Source of the DNA: a virus
Direction: 5' to 3' (one strand)
Virus record (IMG/VR): IMGVR_UViG_3300034066_000343
Span: 1 to 36,068 of that record
Length of the DNA: 36,068 nucleotides
Shown: positions 29,852 through 36,068 of the stretch, piece by piece
How positions within the stretch are numbered: the first letter of the stretch is position 1
Layout: the number at the start of each line of letters is the position of its first letter
The notes under the pieces: model-generated
The model's input: the letters and a program-made list of their open reading frames with translations, nothing else
Database searches by the model: none
What the model was told of the DNA's origin: nothing
Made by a program: the position numbers and the translations under genes

Positions 29852-32472
29852 TTGATTTCGATTTGATAGTATGATATAACAGTCGAATCCCCAGCCGCGC
29901 CGTTCTGAATTGCGAAAATGAGATACTGGTTAACCGTCCAGTCGATATTCGAATTGGTTAGTGATGCTTGAGCTACTGCCGCATCATTCTGAATTGATGT
30001 AACAATCGACTGAAGTGTTTGCGTTACCGTTGCACTTTTCACAATCGCATTTCTGTCAATAGCTTGATAGGTTTGATTGATGTTATTTGTCGATGATGAC
30101 ATCAATAAGGTAGGTGCAGGAGTTACAATCGAATCGGCAGTGTTGGCATAGATTCTCAACACCATAAATCCACTACCGCCAGTCTTTCCTAAACGGCATT
30201 TAAAGTTAATAATCGCTCCAACCGTTATAGTATTTGCAGGAATTAGCACACTCACAACTTTTGTGTTAGTTGTTACGCCCGTTACCGCTGCTTGATTGTT
30301 AAGGTCTTTATAAAGCAACGGCAATGTTGGAAAGGTCGCAAGCGAACCATCGCCTCTCACATATTGCGCTGTCGTACCGCTTGGTGTGTTGAACTTGCCA
30401 TTGAATGTAGTCCAATCGGTCGAGCTTAATGCACCTCTGTTGCTTGCGCTGGCAGTTGGTAGATTGAATGTATGCGTGCTGCTTGCCGAGCTTATGCCGA
30501 AATCCGTGCCACTTGTACCCGTTGCGAAGTTTTGCACTTGGGCAGTCAAGCCGTTCAATGCGTTAAGCCCTGTGGTGAAAGTTGTGATTACTTGGCAGAG
30601 GTTGTTGTCCTCAGTGTGCAGCGTAATGTTTCGCCCCGAAGTAGTTACGAAAATGCGTACTGCAAGCCTATCAGTTGCAAGCAAAGTTGTGGAAGGTACT
30701 GCAAGCGCACTTACATACAAATCGACTACCGTGCCGCCTGTAATCGCTTCGGGGTTTGTAGAGCCTGAAGATATGAGCGTAAAGGTTGCGCCATCGTACT
30801 TGTAAAGCTCCATGTAAAAGCTCGGATTGCCGCCGCCACTCGAAGCGTTAAAGTAGGTCTCGAAGTTCCAATTGCCTGAAGGGATTGCCAAAAGGTTTGG
30901 GTCGCCTGCATCGGTTATAAATTGCGCGATGTATCCATTGCCTTGCGCGTTTGTGCGTGTAAAGTTCGTGCCACCTCCGAGCACTGGAGTGCGGCTCATT
31001 TGAAAGTAATCATTGCCTCCAATCGTGCCCTGACTTATCGAGCCGTTGAGATAATAGTTAACCGATGCGCCACCGCCACCGCCTAAAGGAAAATTTGCCA
31101 AAGAGCCATCGCCACGCACGTACTGGCTCACTACTCCGTTGGCAGTTATGTCAATGCTTGGCGTAGTGGTTGGGTCATTAACGTTAACGCTGAATGCAGG
31201 GTTTGTCGGGTTTGGTACTGTTGCTGAAACCGATGTTACCGTGCCGTTTGTAAGCGTTGGGAAGGTCTGAAGTGCACCCGTGCCATCGATATACTCCGAG
31301 CTTGTTCCTGTTGGTGTATCGAACTTGCCATCGAAGGTATTCCAATCAGCCGAGCTGAGGTAGCCGTCTGTTGTGGTATTTGCTTGTGTGATGCTGATGT
31401 CTGGCGTAGCTCCACCGCTTGAGGAAATTGGCGCGGTTGCGGTTACATTCTCTACAATGGTCGCAGGCAAAACGGGAATTGTAGGCTTGTTTAATATTTC
31501 AGCTACACCGCTCGATGCGTTCCAATCCGAATTAACTTGCGCGGCTGGAATCGTTGGCTTGTTTAATATTTGATTGTTTCCGCTCGTAGCGTTCCAATCT
31601 GAAGGTTGTTGAACCGTTGGAAAGCCTGCGCCAAGATTAACCCAATAGCTGGTGTTAGTTGGCAGTATTGAATCGTTCGCCGCGATGCAGCGATAGACAT
31701 TGCCATTGTACCAAACGATGTTACCAATAGCGTAGGCATTACCCGTTGCGCTTAAATGGTCGGTCGTAAACGGCAAGGCTATTAAAGCACCGCCACCACC
31801 ACCCCCACCAATTGCGATTAACGGGTCGCCTGCCGTACCATTTCCGACTATTGTAATGCCGTCCACAGCAACCTCGGTAAGGCATGGCGTGCATGGTTCG
31901 AAGTCTGGGAGAGGGATATCTCCAGTTGCGCAAGTATCATAGCAGCCGTCCTCGCTTGAGGTGCTGACATTCACATCCACATCAATTGCCACAGCGGCCC
32001 ATTCATAGTTAACTGGCAAGTAGCGGATTTCATTCTGGTATCCATTGGGCACAACCTCATAAGCGATGACACCAATGGCGGTCTTGAATTGCGGATCCGT
32101 TCCGCTGATTAATCTTAGCACCCTCGATGCTACCCAATCCTGAGCATCAGCAGAGTCGCAAGGTAAGTGCGATTTGCGCACCATTGCATAGGCCGTCATG
32201 CTGAACTTAGTCTCATAGATAGACTTGCATCCGGCCAACCTCAAAGAGTCATTCTTGGCCACAGTTATCTTCCCACGCTTGGCCCAGAACAATGTGCCCT
32301 GCTTCGCATCAAAGTCGGTCACAGGAACGGCTTGACCATTGCCAATGTAAAAGGCCCATGCTTTGTCATTGCCTTCGCCTACAAGCTCGCTGAGGCCGTA
32401 TATCTTGTCGAAGATATTGCCGACTTCAATGCGTTGGTTGAGTCTGTCAAGTATGGTAGAAAGTAGATTCAT
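29848..32472 (-). CDS. Neck-domain/tail-fibre fusion protein, 874 aa
   Basis: Residues 1-175 form an alpha/beta domain like a tail-completion or terminator protein (MNLLSTILDRLNQRIEVG, then AVAIDVDVNVSTS). A Cys-rich linker (CYDTC, CTPC) and an eight-glycine hinge follow. A CBM5/12-like module spans about 238-290 (AYAIGNIVWYNGNVYRCIA). Two SDWNATSG/ILNKPTIP fibre repeats and a beta-rich C-terminal shaft and tip complete it. Coupled by ATGA to the neck gene upstream. The layout implies fibres attached at the neck. The longest gene here. Confidence 0.7.
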   Translation of the reverse strand: MNLLSTILDRLNQRIEVGNIFDKIYGLSELVGEGNDKAWAFYIGNGQAVPVTDFDAKQGTLFWAKRGKITVAKNDSLRLAGCKSIYETKFSMTAYAMVRKSHLPCDSADAQDWVASRVLRLISGTDPQFKTAIGVIAYEVVPNGYQNEIRYLPVNYEWAAVAIDVDVNVSTSSEDGCYDTCATGDIPLPDFEPCTPCLTEVAVDGITIVGNGTAGDPLIAIGGGGGGGALIALPFTTDHLSATGNAYAIGNIVWYNGNVYRCIAANDSILPTNTSYWVNLGAGFPTVQQPSDWNATSGNNQILNKPTIPAAQVNSDWNASSGVAEILNKPTIPVLPATIVENVTATAPISSSGGATPDISITQANTTTDGYLSSADWNTFDGKFDTPTGTSSEYIDGTGALQTFPTLTNGTVTSVSATVPNPTNPAFSVNVNDPTTTPSIDITANGVVSQYVRGDGSLANFPLGGGGGASVNYYLNGSISQGTIGGNDYFQMSRTPVLGGGTNFTRTNAQGNGYIAQFITDAGDPNLLAIPSGNWNFETYFNASSGGGNPSFYMELYKYDGATFTLISSGSTNPEAITGGTVVDLYVSALAVPSTTLLATDRLAVRIFVTTSGRNITLHTEDNNLCQVITTFTTGLNALNGLTAQVQNFATGTSGTDFGISSASSTHTFNLPTASASNRGALSSTDWTTFNGKFNTPSGTTAQYVRGDGSLATFPTLPLLYKDLNNQAAVTGVTTNTKVVSVLIPANTITVGAIINFKCRLGKTGGSGFMVLRIYANTADSIVTPAPTLLMSSSTNNINQTYQAIDRNAIVKSATVTQTLQSIVTSIQNDAAVAQASLTNSNIDWTVNQYLIFAIQNGAAGDSTVISYYQIEIK

Positions 32473-33026
32473 GATTTGTTCATTGCGTTTATGATTTGTT
32501 GCACAAGTTCCTCTGCATGGTCCTGAAGCATTGCCTCTTGTTCTTCCTTGGTTGGCAGGAAGATAGTGCCGTACTTGGTTTCTAATCCTTCAATCTTGCC
32601 AAGCTCCGATGCTGGCACTGTTATAGCTGCCTCAAGTCCTTCAGTGATCACCTCTGATGTTAGGAATCCACCCTTCAATTTGCCAGTCAATTCCAGCGGA
32701 AGCTTGCGAGATGTTCCTTTCTTCAGCTCGGCATATCCACCTGGGAAATATAGCGATTCAATTGGCTCGCCACGTTTACCCACTTTGTATCTGCTTGGTG
32801 CTGATGCCAACGCTCTCGGACTAACATAAATTGGCGTAGTGCTGTACGGCTTGGTCGGCAATTTTTCACCTGCTGTATTGGTTCCTCCTGATGAGCCAGT
32901 GCCAAAGATTCGCTTGAACATGATGCGCTTCAATTCGCGAACCGCCACGTACAAAGGAGTGAACTTCGAGAGCCATCCCTCATACAAGATGTCGAGGTTC
33001 TTTTGAATTTCAGCAGGTGTCGCCAT
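32469..33026 (-). CDS. Neck/virion morphogenesis protein (HK97 gp10-like)
   Basis: A 185-residue protein. The N-terminus is helical; the middle has GEKLPTKPYSTTPIYVS and GGYAELKKGTSRKLPLELTG-like segments, typical of gp10/gpG virion-morphogenesis proteins. The C-terminal helix ends INAMNKS. Position between the capsid-side genes and the neck fusion supports a head-tail joining role. Overlaps the next gene by ATGA. Confidence 0.65.
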   Translation of the reverse strand: MATPAEIQKNLDILYEGWLSKFTPLYVAVRELKRIMFKRIFGTGSSGGTNTAGEKLPTKPYSTTPIYVSPRALASAPSRYKVGKRGEPIESLYFPGGYAELKKGTSRKLPLELTGKLKGGFLTSEVITEGLEAAITVPASELGKIEGLETKYGTIFLPTKEEQEAMLQDHAEELVQQIINAMNKS

Positions 33027-33027
33027 G

Positions 33028-34065
33028 TTATGGAAGTGCTGTGACGTACTTCATATTCTTTCTGCAATCCCAGCAATGCGTGTCATCAGGCAGGCGCATG
33101 TTCTGCAACATCGCTCCAAGCTCTTCGCCGTAGCGTGTAGCTGCGATGTCACGTGCAGCCATGATTCCATCCATCAACTCCGCCTTATTCTGCCCCCTAT
33201 TCACAATCACCGTTGTATTCACCCTTTGATTCGGGCTTACTGTAAGCGCATAGTTGTAAATCTCAACAGCCGTAGCGTATGCAAGCGGTAAGGCCATCAG
33301 CCCACCGATTGAACACATCCATCCTTGGCGGTCACAGTTAATGCTATATGTAAGGCTCATGCCTGTGGTATACTTCGAGCTGGTACTGGTCAGCACATTC
33401 GTGCCATCGGTAGTGAGTTCAATGCCAATTGCATCCACGAAAGGGCAGATATGCGATTCTTTTGGACCGCCTCCGCAGCTTGTGCAAGTGCCCTTCTTTG
33501 GCGTGAACTTCACAGTGTTCATGGTTGACTCATACACAATCGCAATGTCAAGCTTGCGCTTTGCTGAGGTGAGTGTCTTGCCGATGAACTGGTCCAATGC
33601 ACCCTCCGCATAAGTGAGCGATTCAATCAACTTGCCTGTGGTCATGTCGAAGATTAACACCGGCACGTTCACATTGGAAGATGCAATTGCAAGATTAACA
33701 TCTGCAAGGTAGAAGTTCAGATATGACACCGTGTTCGGGTCAATCTTTAACCTGATGCCACCATAATTCCCGGCACCCAGAGCAGTCTGCACATTGGAAT
33801 AATTGGACACAACTTGTCCAACACGCTTGTTCTCAATCACAGTGTCGCTCTTCATCATCGGGCTGAGCTTAGTCAGCACATCAGACGATATCTTGCGCCA
33901 TGCAAAGGCACGCTTATCTTCGAACAGCTCAACGCCGTTGTTGTATTGGTCCGTGATAAGTTGCCCTAAGAATGTTTGGTTGATTCCGAGGTCATCGATA
34001 TAGAGTCCAGTCGATGGCTCTGGTGATTCGCAGCCTCTCAATCCGAGTAGTGATTCAATGCACAT
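33028..34065 (-). CDS. Capsid-associated structural protein, 345 aa
   Basis: Follows the capsid gene after a terminator. The N-terminus is Cys-containing (MCIESLLGLRGCE); a central CTSCGG with a later HIC, and a C-terminal HCWDCRK, form possible zinc sites. The body is alpha/beta (LNFYLADVNLAIASS, RVNTTVIVNRGQNKAEL). A second large head protein or adaptor is plausible, but no family is recognised. It has its own -7 element. Confidence 0.6.
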   Translation of the reverse strand: MCIESLLGLRGCESPEPSTGLYIDDLGINQTFLGQLITDQYNNGVELFEDKRAFAWRKISSDVLTKLSPMMKSDTVIENKRVGQVVSNYSNVQTALGAGNYGGIRLKIDPNTVSYLNFYLADVNLAIASSNVNVPVLIFDMTTGKLIESLTYAEGALDQFIGKTLTSAKRKLDIAIVYESTMNTVKFTPKKGTCTSCGGGPKESHICPFVDAIGIELTTDGTNVLTSTSSKYTTGMSLTYSINCDRQGWMCSIGGLMALPLAYATAVEIYNYALTVSPNQRVNTTVIVNRGQNKAELMDGIMAARDIAATRYGEELGAMLQNMRLPDDTHCWDCRKNMKYVTALP

Positions 34066-34079
34066 CTCTTTAGTTTTTA

Positions 34080-34087
34080 CAAAGATA
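34080..34087 (-). promoter_or_regulatory. -7 element (TATCTTTG) after the capsid terminator
   Basis: TATCTTTG lies 14 nt before the ATG at 34065, overlapping the terminator T-tract. No TTG at the expected upstream distance. Same terminator-promoter packing as before the capsid gene. Confidence 0.4.
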
Positions 34088-34113
34088 AAAAAAAGGAGGG
34101 CACGAAGCCCTCC
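34087..34113 (-). terminator. Terminator after the capsid gene
   Basis: Stem GGAGGGC/GCCCTCC (34095-34101 with 34107-34113), 5-nt loop, and a run of eight T on the minus strand (34094-34087). Classical intrinsic terminator. Confidence 0.9.
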
Positions 34114-34115
34114 CT

Positions 34116-34199
34116 TTATTGCGTGGTTAGATTATCTAATCCATCTTGGGTCAATAAGTCCTCATCGGCTTGCGAGAGTAAACCTACCGACCCGATTAC
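34116..34199 (-). other. Candidate -1 frameshift extension of the capsid protein (27 residues)
   Basis: The capsid gene ends GTA AAC CCG TAA. A slip at A_AAC_CCG (XXXYYYZ) continues in the -1 frame for 27 residues (VIGSVGLLSQADEDLLTQ, then DGLDNLTTQ) and stops exactly before the terminator stem. T7 gene 10 makes a minor capsid protein this way, with its terminator hairpin nearby. The heptamer is less slippery than the tail one, so it remains a hypothesis. Confidence 0.35.
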
Positions 34200-35239
34200 G
34201 GGTTTACGATAGAAACGCAGTTCACGTAGTTAACACCAGCGAACTTGTCAGCTGATTCGTAAATGTCAGTCGGAAGAGTCACAACTTTACCAGTTGTAGT
34301 CAACACGATTGACAAGTTACCGCAATCATCCTTCATTGTCAAATCAACAGGAACTCCAGCAGGTGTGAACACCAAAGTCTTAGAGTAGTTTGATCCAGCA
34401 ACAGGAGTGATGCCAGTGTTCCAATCAGCAAGGTTGAAAGACAACCACTGGATTGCTCCGGCAGTAGTTACCAACGCTGAGTTCTGATCACCTTGAGCAG
34501 CAGCCAAACGTGAATCGTAAGCAAAGCCGAAACCATTTTGCTGAGTGATTGCAAGAAGGTCAAGACCGTACTGTGAGCAGCAGCCAGCAGCCATTGCATT
34601 AGCATAACGCTGCATTGCAGCACCACCGAAAGCAACTGGTGCTCCTGGATAGTTAGCCATGCGAGTAGCCTGCTGAATGTCAGCGATTGCAAATGGATTC
34701 GGCTCAGTTGTGCCGTTCATTGTAGCAATCTCCAAGCAGTCACCAGTTACAGTGTAGAAACCTTCTACATCAGTGCCCCACTTTCCGATGTCAGCAACAG
34801 CCTGAACAGCAGCAGCAGAAGCAACCTTGCGGTCGATTACATCCATCAAACGCATAACTGACTCAAGCACATAGCGAGAATTCTCTTGGCAATGGCGAGC
34901 GATGTCAGCAGCATTGATAAGCTGTGATGCAGTGTAAGTGTCAGTTGTATCTACTGTGTAAGTAGTTGTGCTGTCACCATAAGTGTTGGTTGAAGTACAA
35001 GCAAGGATGTCACCACCCTCTTCAACTTCGGTCTCAGGCAAACGCTGAATCCAACGTGCTTGAACGGTTTTTAATTTTCCGCCTCCTGGAGAAACCTCAG
35101 TGCGGATAAGTTTTGCGTTCTCAGGTGACAAAAGGAATTCCAAGAACGGGAGTTGTTCACGCTGGCCCACTTCGATGAATAGCTCAGACAATGACATCTG
35201 AACATTAGGGCATTCTGAAAGAATACGAGATATAGACAT
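34196..35239 (-). CDS. Major capsid protein (complete, allele B)
   Basis: A 347-residue protein, in the size class of HK97-fold capsid proteins, with an N-terminal helical arm, a beta-rich E-loop region (GGGKLKTVQARWIQRLPETE), and a long helical spine (INAADIARHCQENSRYVLES). It is the only gene with both a strong promoter and a structured leader plus its own terminator, consistent with the most abundant virion protein. The N-terminal 81 residues are identical in the second allele. A small acidic extension by frameshifting is possible. Confidence 0.85.
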   Translation of the reverse strand: MSISRILSECPNVQMSLSELFIEVGQREQLPFLEFLLSPENAKLIRTEVSPGGGKLKTVQARWIQRLPETEVEEGGDILACTSTNTYGDSTTTYTVDTTDTYTASQLINAADIARHCQENSRYVLESVMRLMDVIDRKVASAAAVQAVADIGKWGTDVEGFYTVTGDCLEIATMNGTTEPNPFAIADIQQATRMANYPGAPVAFGGAAMQRYANAMAAGCCSQYGLDLLAITQQNGFGFAYDSRLAAAQGDQNSALVTTAGAIQWLSFNLADWNTGITPVAGSNYSKTLVFTPAGVPVDLTMKDDCGNLSIVLTTTGKVVTLPTDIYESADKFAGVNYVNCVSIVNP

Positions 35240-35245
35240 GGTAAA

Positions 35246-35326
35246 AATGTAGAATGTTGGGCTCTCAATTGATAGGCTTGAGAGGTGAGCCTACATCGCC
35301 CCGGTAAGCTGGGGCCACACTACATC
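35246..35326 (-). ncRNA. Structured capsid-mRNA leader with H-type pseudoknot (allele B)
   Basis: Minus strand: outer helix GATGTAG (35326-35320) with CTACATT (35252-35246), 6 nt before the ATG. P2: GCCCC (35315-35311) with GGGGC (35302-35298). Stem 1: TAGGC (35293-35289) with GCCTA (35277-35273). Stem 2: CTCTCAA (35284-35278) with TTGAGAG (35268-35262). Loops are 4, 0 and 4 nt. Relative to allele A, P2 has two compensatory pair changes and stem 2 is wholly replaced while still pairing. Confidence 0.68.
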
Positions 35327-35339
35327 ATCATAGAAGTTG

Positions 35340-35347
35340 CAAAGATA
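35340..35347 (-). promoter_or_regulatory. Capsid -7 promoter element (allele B)
   Basis: TATCTTTG, in the same place relative to the leader as in allele A. The -33 TTTG found in allele A is not evident at the expected spacing here. Confidence 0.5.
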
Positions 35348-35349
35348 AT

Positions 35350-35377
35350 AAAAAAAGCCGACATAATATGCCGGCTT
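35350..35377 (-). terminator. Terminator 2 before the capsid promoter (allele B)
   Basis: Stem AAGCCGGCAT/ATGTCGGCTT on the minus strand (35377-35368 with 35364-35355), one G-U pair, 3-nt loop, followed by seven T (35356-35350, the first two shared with the stem). Confidence 0.88.
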
Positions 35378-35418
35378 CCCCAAACAACAAACAAAGAGTA
35401 GAACACTGAAGCAAAGAT

Positions 35419-35445
35419 AAAAAAAAGCCAGTGCGAAACTGGCTT
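35419..35445 (-). terminator. Terminator 1 before the capsid promoter (allele B)
   Basis: Stem AAGCCAGT/ACTGGCTT (35445-35438 with 35432-35425), 5-nt loop, and a T run to 35419. Tandem with the next terminator; allele A has only one, of unrelated sequence, at this locus. Confidence 0.88.
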
Positions 35446-35486
35446 CTTAAAACGACCTTGTACTTGTATGAAACAGGGCAAAGATA

Positions 35487-35759
35487 CTAAGGCAATTCGA
35501 TTCTTCCAAAAAAAGGTTTCTCGCTTACAGATCTTCTACCCTCGCAGCTCCAAAGCTGACGAGCCCACCAATTGGCCGAGCCCCTTGGTGAAGGAATGCC
35601 GTTGCTTCTCGCGCAGTAACTGTTGCCTGCATCAGTGCCTGGATTGATGCGATAGCCTGATGCACCAAAGTGAATCTCATTGCCATCGTCATCGACAGCC
35701 TTGTACTTCTTATCAGCACGATCAGAAGCCGTCACATTGTAACCTTCATACATTGGCAT
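35487..35759 (-). CDS. Conserved small phage protein, DUF5754-like (allele B)
   Basis: A 90-residue protein beginning MPMYEGYNV, aligned with allele A at 447-719 (13 differences). An in-frame ATG at 35783 would add eight residues but lies inside the preceding gene and has no counterpart in allele A. Ends with the conserved KPFFG-R-IELP. Confidence 0.78.
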   Translation of the reverse strand: MPMYEGYNVTASDRADKKYKAVDDDGNEIHFGASGYRINPGTDAGNSYCARSNGIPSPRGSANWWARQLWSCEGRRSVSEKPFFGRIELP

Positions 35760-35895
35760 ATTGAGTTTTTTTTGCGTGGTCAATTATAATCTTTAAAGCC
35801 TCCGTTAATTTTTGCGGAGTTACCATTTCATTCTCCAATCCTTCACGCCAACGCTGGTGATACTCGAGTATTTTAATCGCGATGCCTAAGCTCAT
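35746..35895 (-). CDS. Small conserved hypothetical protein, 49 aa (allele B)
   Basis: Begins MSLGIAIKILEYHQRWREGL and contains EMVTPQKLTEALKIII; counterpart of 706-867. ATGA overlap with the scaffold gene end and 14-bp overlap with the next gene are preserved. Confidence 0.75.
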   Translation of the reverse strand: MSLGIAIKILEYHQRWREGLENEMVTPQKLTEALKIIIDHAKKTQYANV

Positions 35896-36068
35896 TTCGA
35901 AAAGAATCTTGGATTAATACCTCTTATTTTCTTGTCTTGCCCGGTTTCAATTGGTGGCATGATTGCCTGCCCTGGTCTCGGCACTCTTTGCCCAGCTGAT
36001 GGATTCTTTTGAATGATGCCGGCAGCAGTTGCTTCCTGAAGCAGCACATCAGAGAGGTTAAGGAATGA
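35892..36068 (-). CDS. Scaffolding protein, C-terminal 58 residues (allele B, cut by window edge)
   Basis: Continues the frame of 864-1688 and ends INPRFFSK identically. A linker of about ten residues before the end differs between alleles. The N-terminal part lies off the window. Confidence 0.85.
   Translation of the reverse strand, partial: SFLNLSDVLLQEATAAGIIQKNPSAGQRVPRPGQAIMPPIETGQDKKIRGINPRFFSK

Larger units (their letters stand above)
34997..36068. repeat. Terminal overlap, allele B (partner 1-1040)
   Basis: Second version of the capsid-start to scaffold-end locus, 1072 bp against 1040 bp. See the first entry for the exact identities at both edges. Confidence 0.9.

Noticed and set aside
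31480-31620. Insertion element suggested by near-identical DNA around 31480-31620
   Set aside because: It encodes in-frame tandem fibre repeats (SDWNATSG, ILNKPTIP), with no transposase or terminal inverted repeats.
34066-34195. Pseudoknot leader before the 345-aa gene
   Set aside because: GGTAGG is present near 34190, but no complementary CCTA loop or closing helix exists next to the start codon.
1-36068. Lysogeny module (integrase, CI/Cro-like repressor, attachment site)
   Set aside because: No recombinase motifs, no divergent promoter pair and no tRNA or att-like repeat were found; the only long repeat is the allelic overlap.

Overview
The window is the genome of a small tailed phage (siphovirus-like, repeat unit about 35.0 kb) of a Bacteroidota host. 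It is a circular or circularly permuted assembly carrying about 1 kb of terminal overlap. Every convincing gene is on the minus strand. Host evidence: promoters of the Bacteroidota/Flavobacterium type (TTG or TTTG, 17-20 nt, TAnnTTTG), start codons without Shine-Dalgarno motifs, and a BT4734-like primase fused to a VirE/VapE-type helicase. There is no integrase, repressor, transposase, tRNA or CRISPR, so nothing points to lysogeny.

In minus-strand order, a strong early promoter at 26190-26219 starts the early region: a lone 63-aa gene closed by a terminator, then an SSB-like protein, a coiled-coil recombination-type protein, a PD-(D/E)XK exonuclease, an HNH protein, three paralogous TAVEWL micro-proteins, an SF2 helicase and the primase-helicase (26168 to 18351). 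A 282-bp gene-free block with eight TGTCCA/TGGACA motifs and a TG tract (18068-18349) is the best origin or operator candidate. VRR-NUC, a ribbon-helix-helix-like protein, a HAD phosphatase, TerS, a small membrane protein and TerL follow.

The virion genes run tail first: an assembly chaperone with an A_AAA_AAG frameshift site, tape measure, two large tail-tip proteins, a putative tail-tube protein, a glycosyltransferase and a methyltransferase, then portal, MuF-like head protein, scaffold, capsid, neck genes, an 874-aa neck/fibre fusion, a YadA-like repeat tip protein, and the lysis genes (GH24 endolysin, holin-like and spanin-like proteins). A PAS-plus-DHp protein lacking a kinase ATPase domain sits among the lysis genes.

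The most novel signal is RNA. The mRNA leader of the capsid gene, present here in two diverged alleles, and the leader of the putative tail-tube gene share one architecture. An outer helix closes 3-6 nt before the start codon. Inside it, GUAGG, a 4-nt loop, a variable helix and a complementary CCUA loop form an H-type pseudoknot. The helices differ in sequence but keep pairing.

Bases 1-1040 and 34997-36068 are two diverged versions of the same locus (start of the capsid gene to the end of the scaffold gene). They most likely come from two co-occurring strains, with the contig closing on itself through a variant path.
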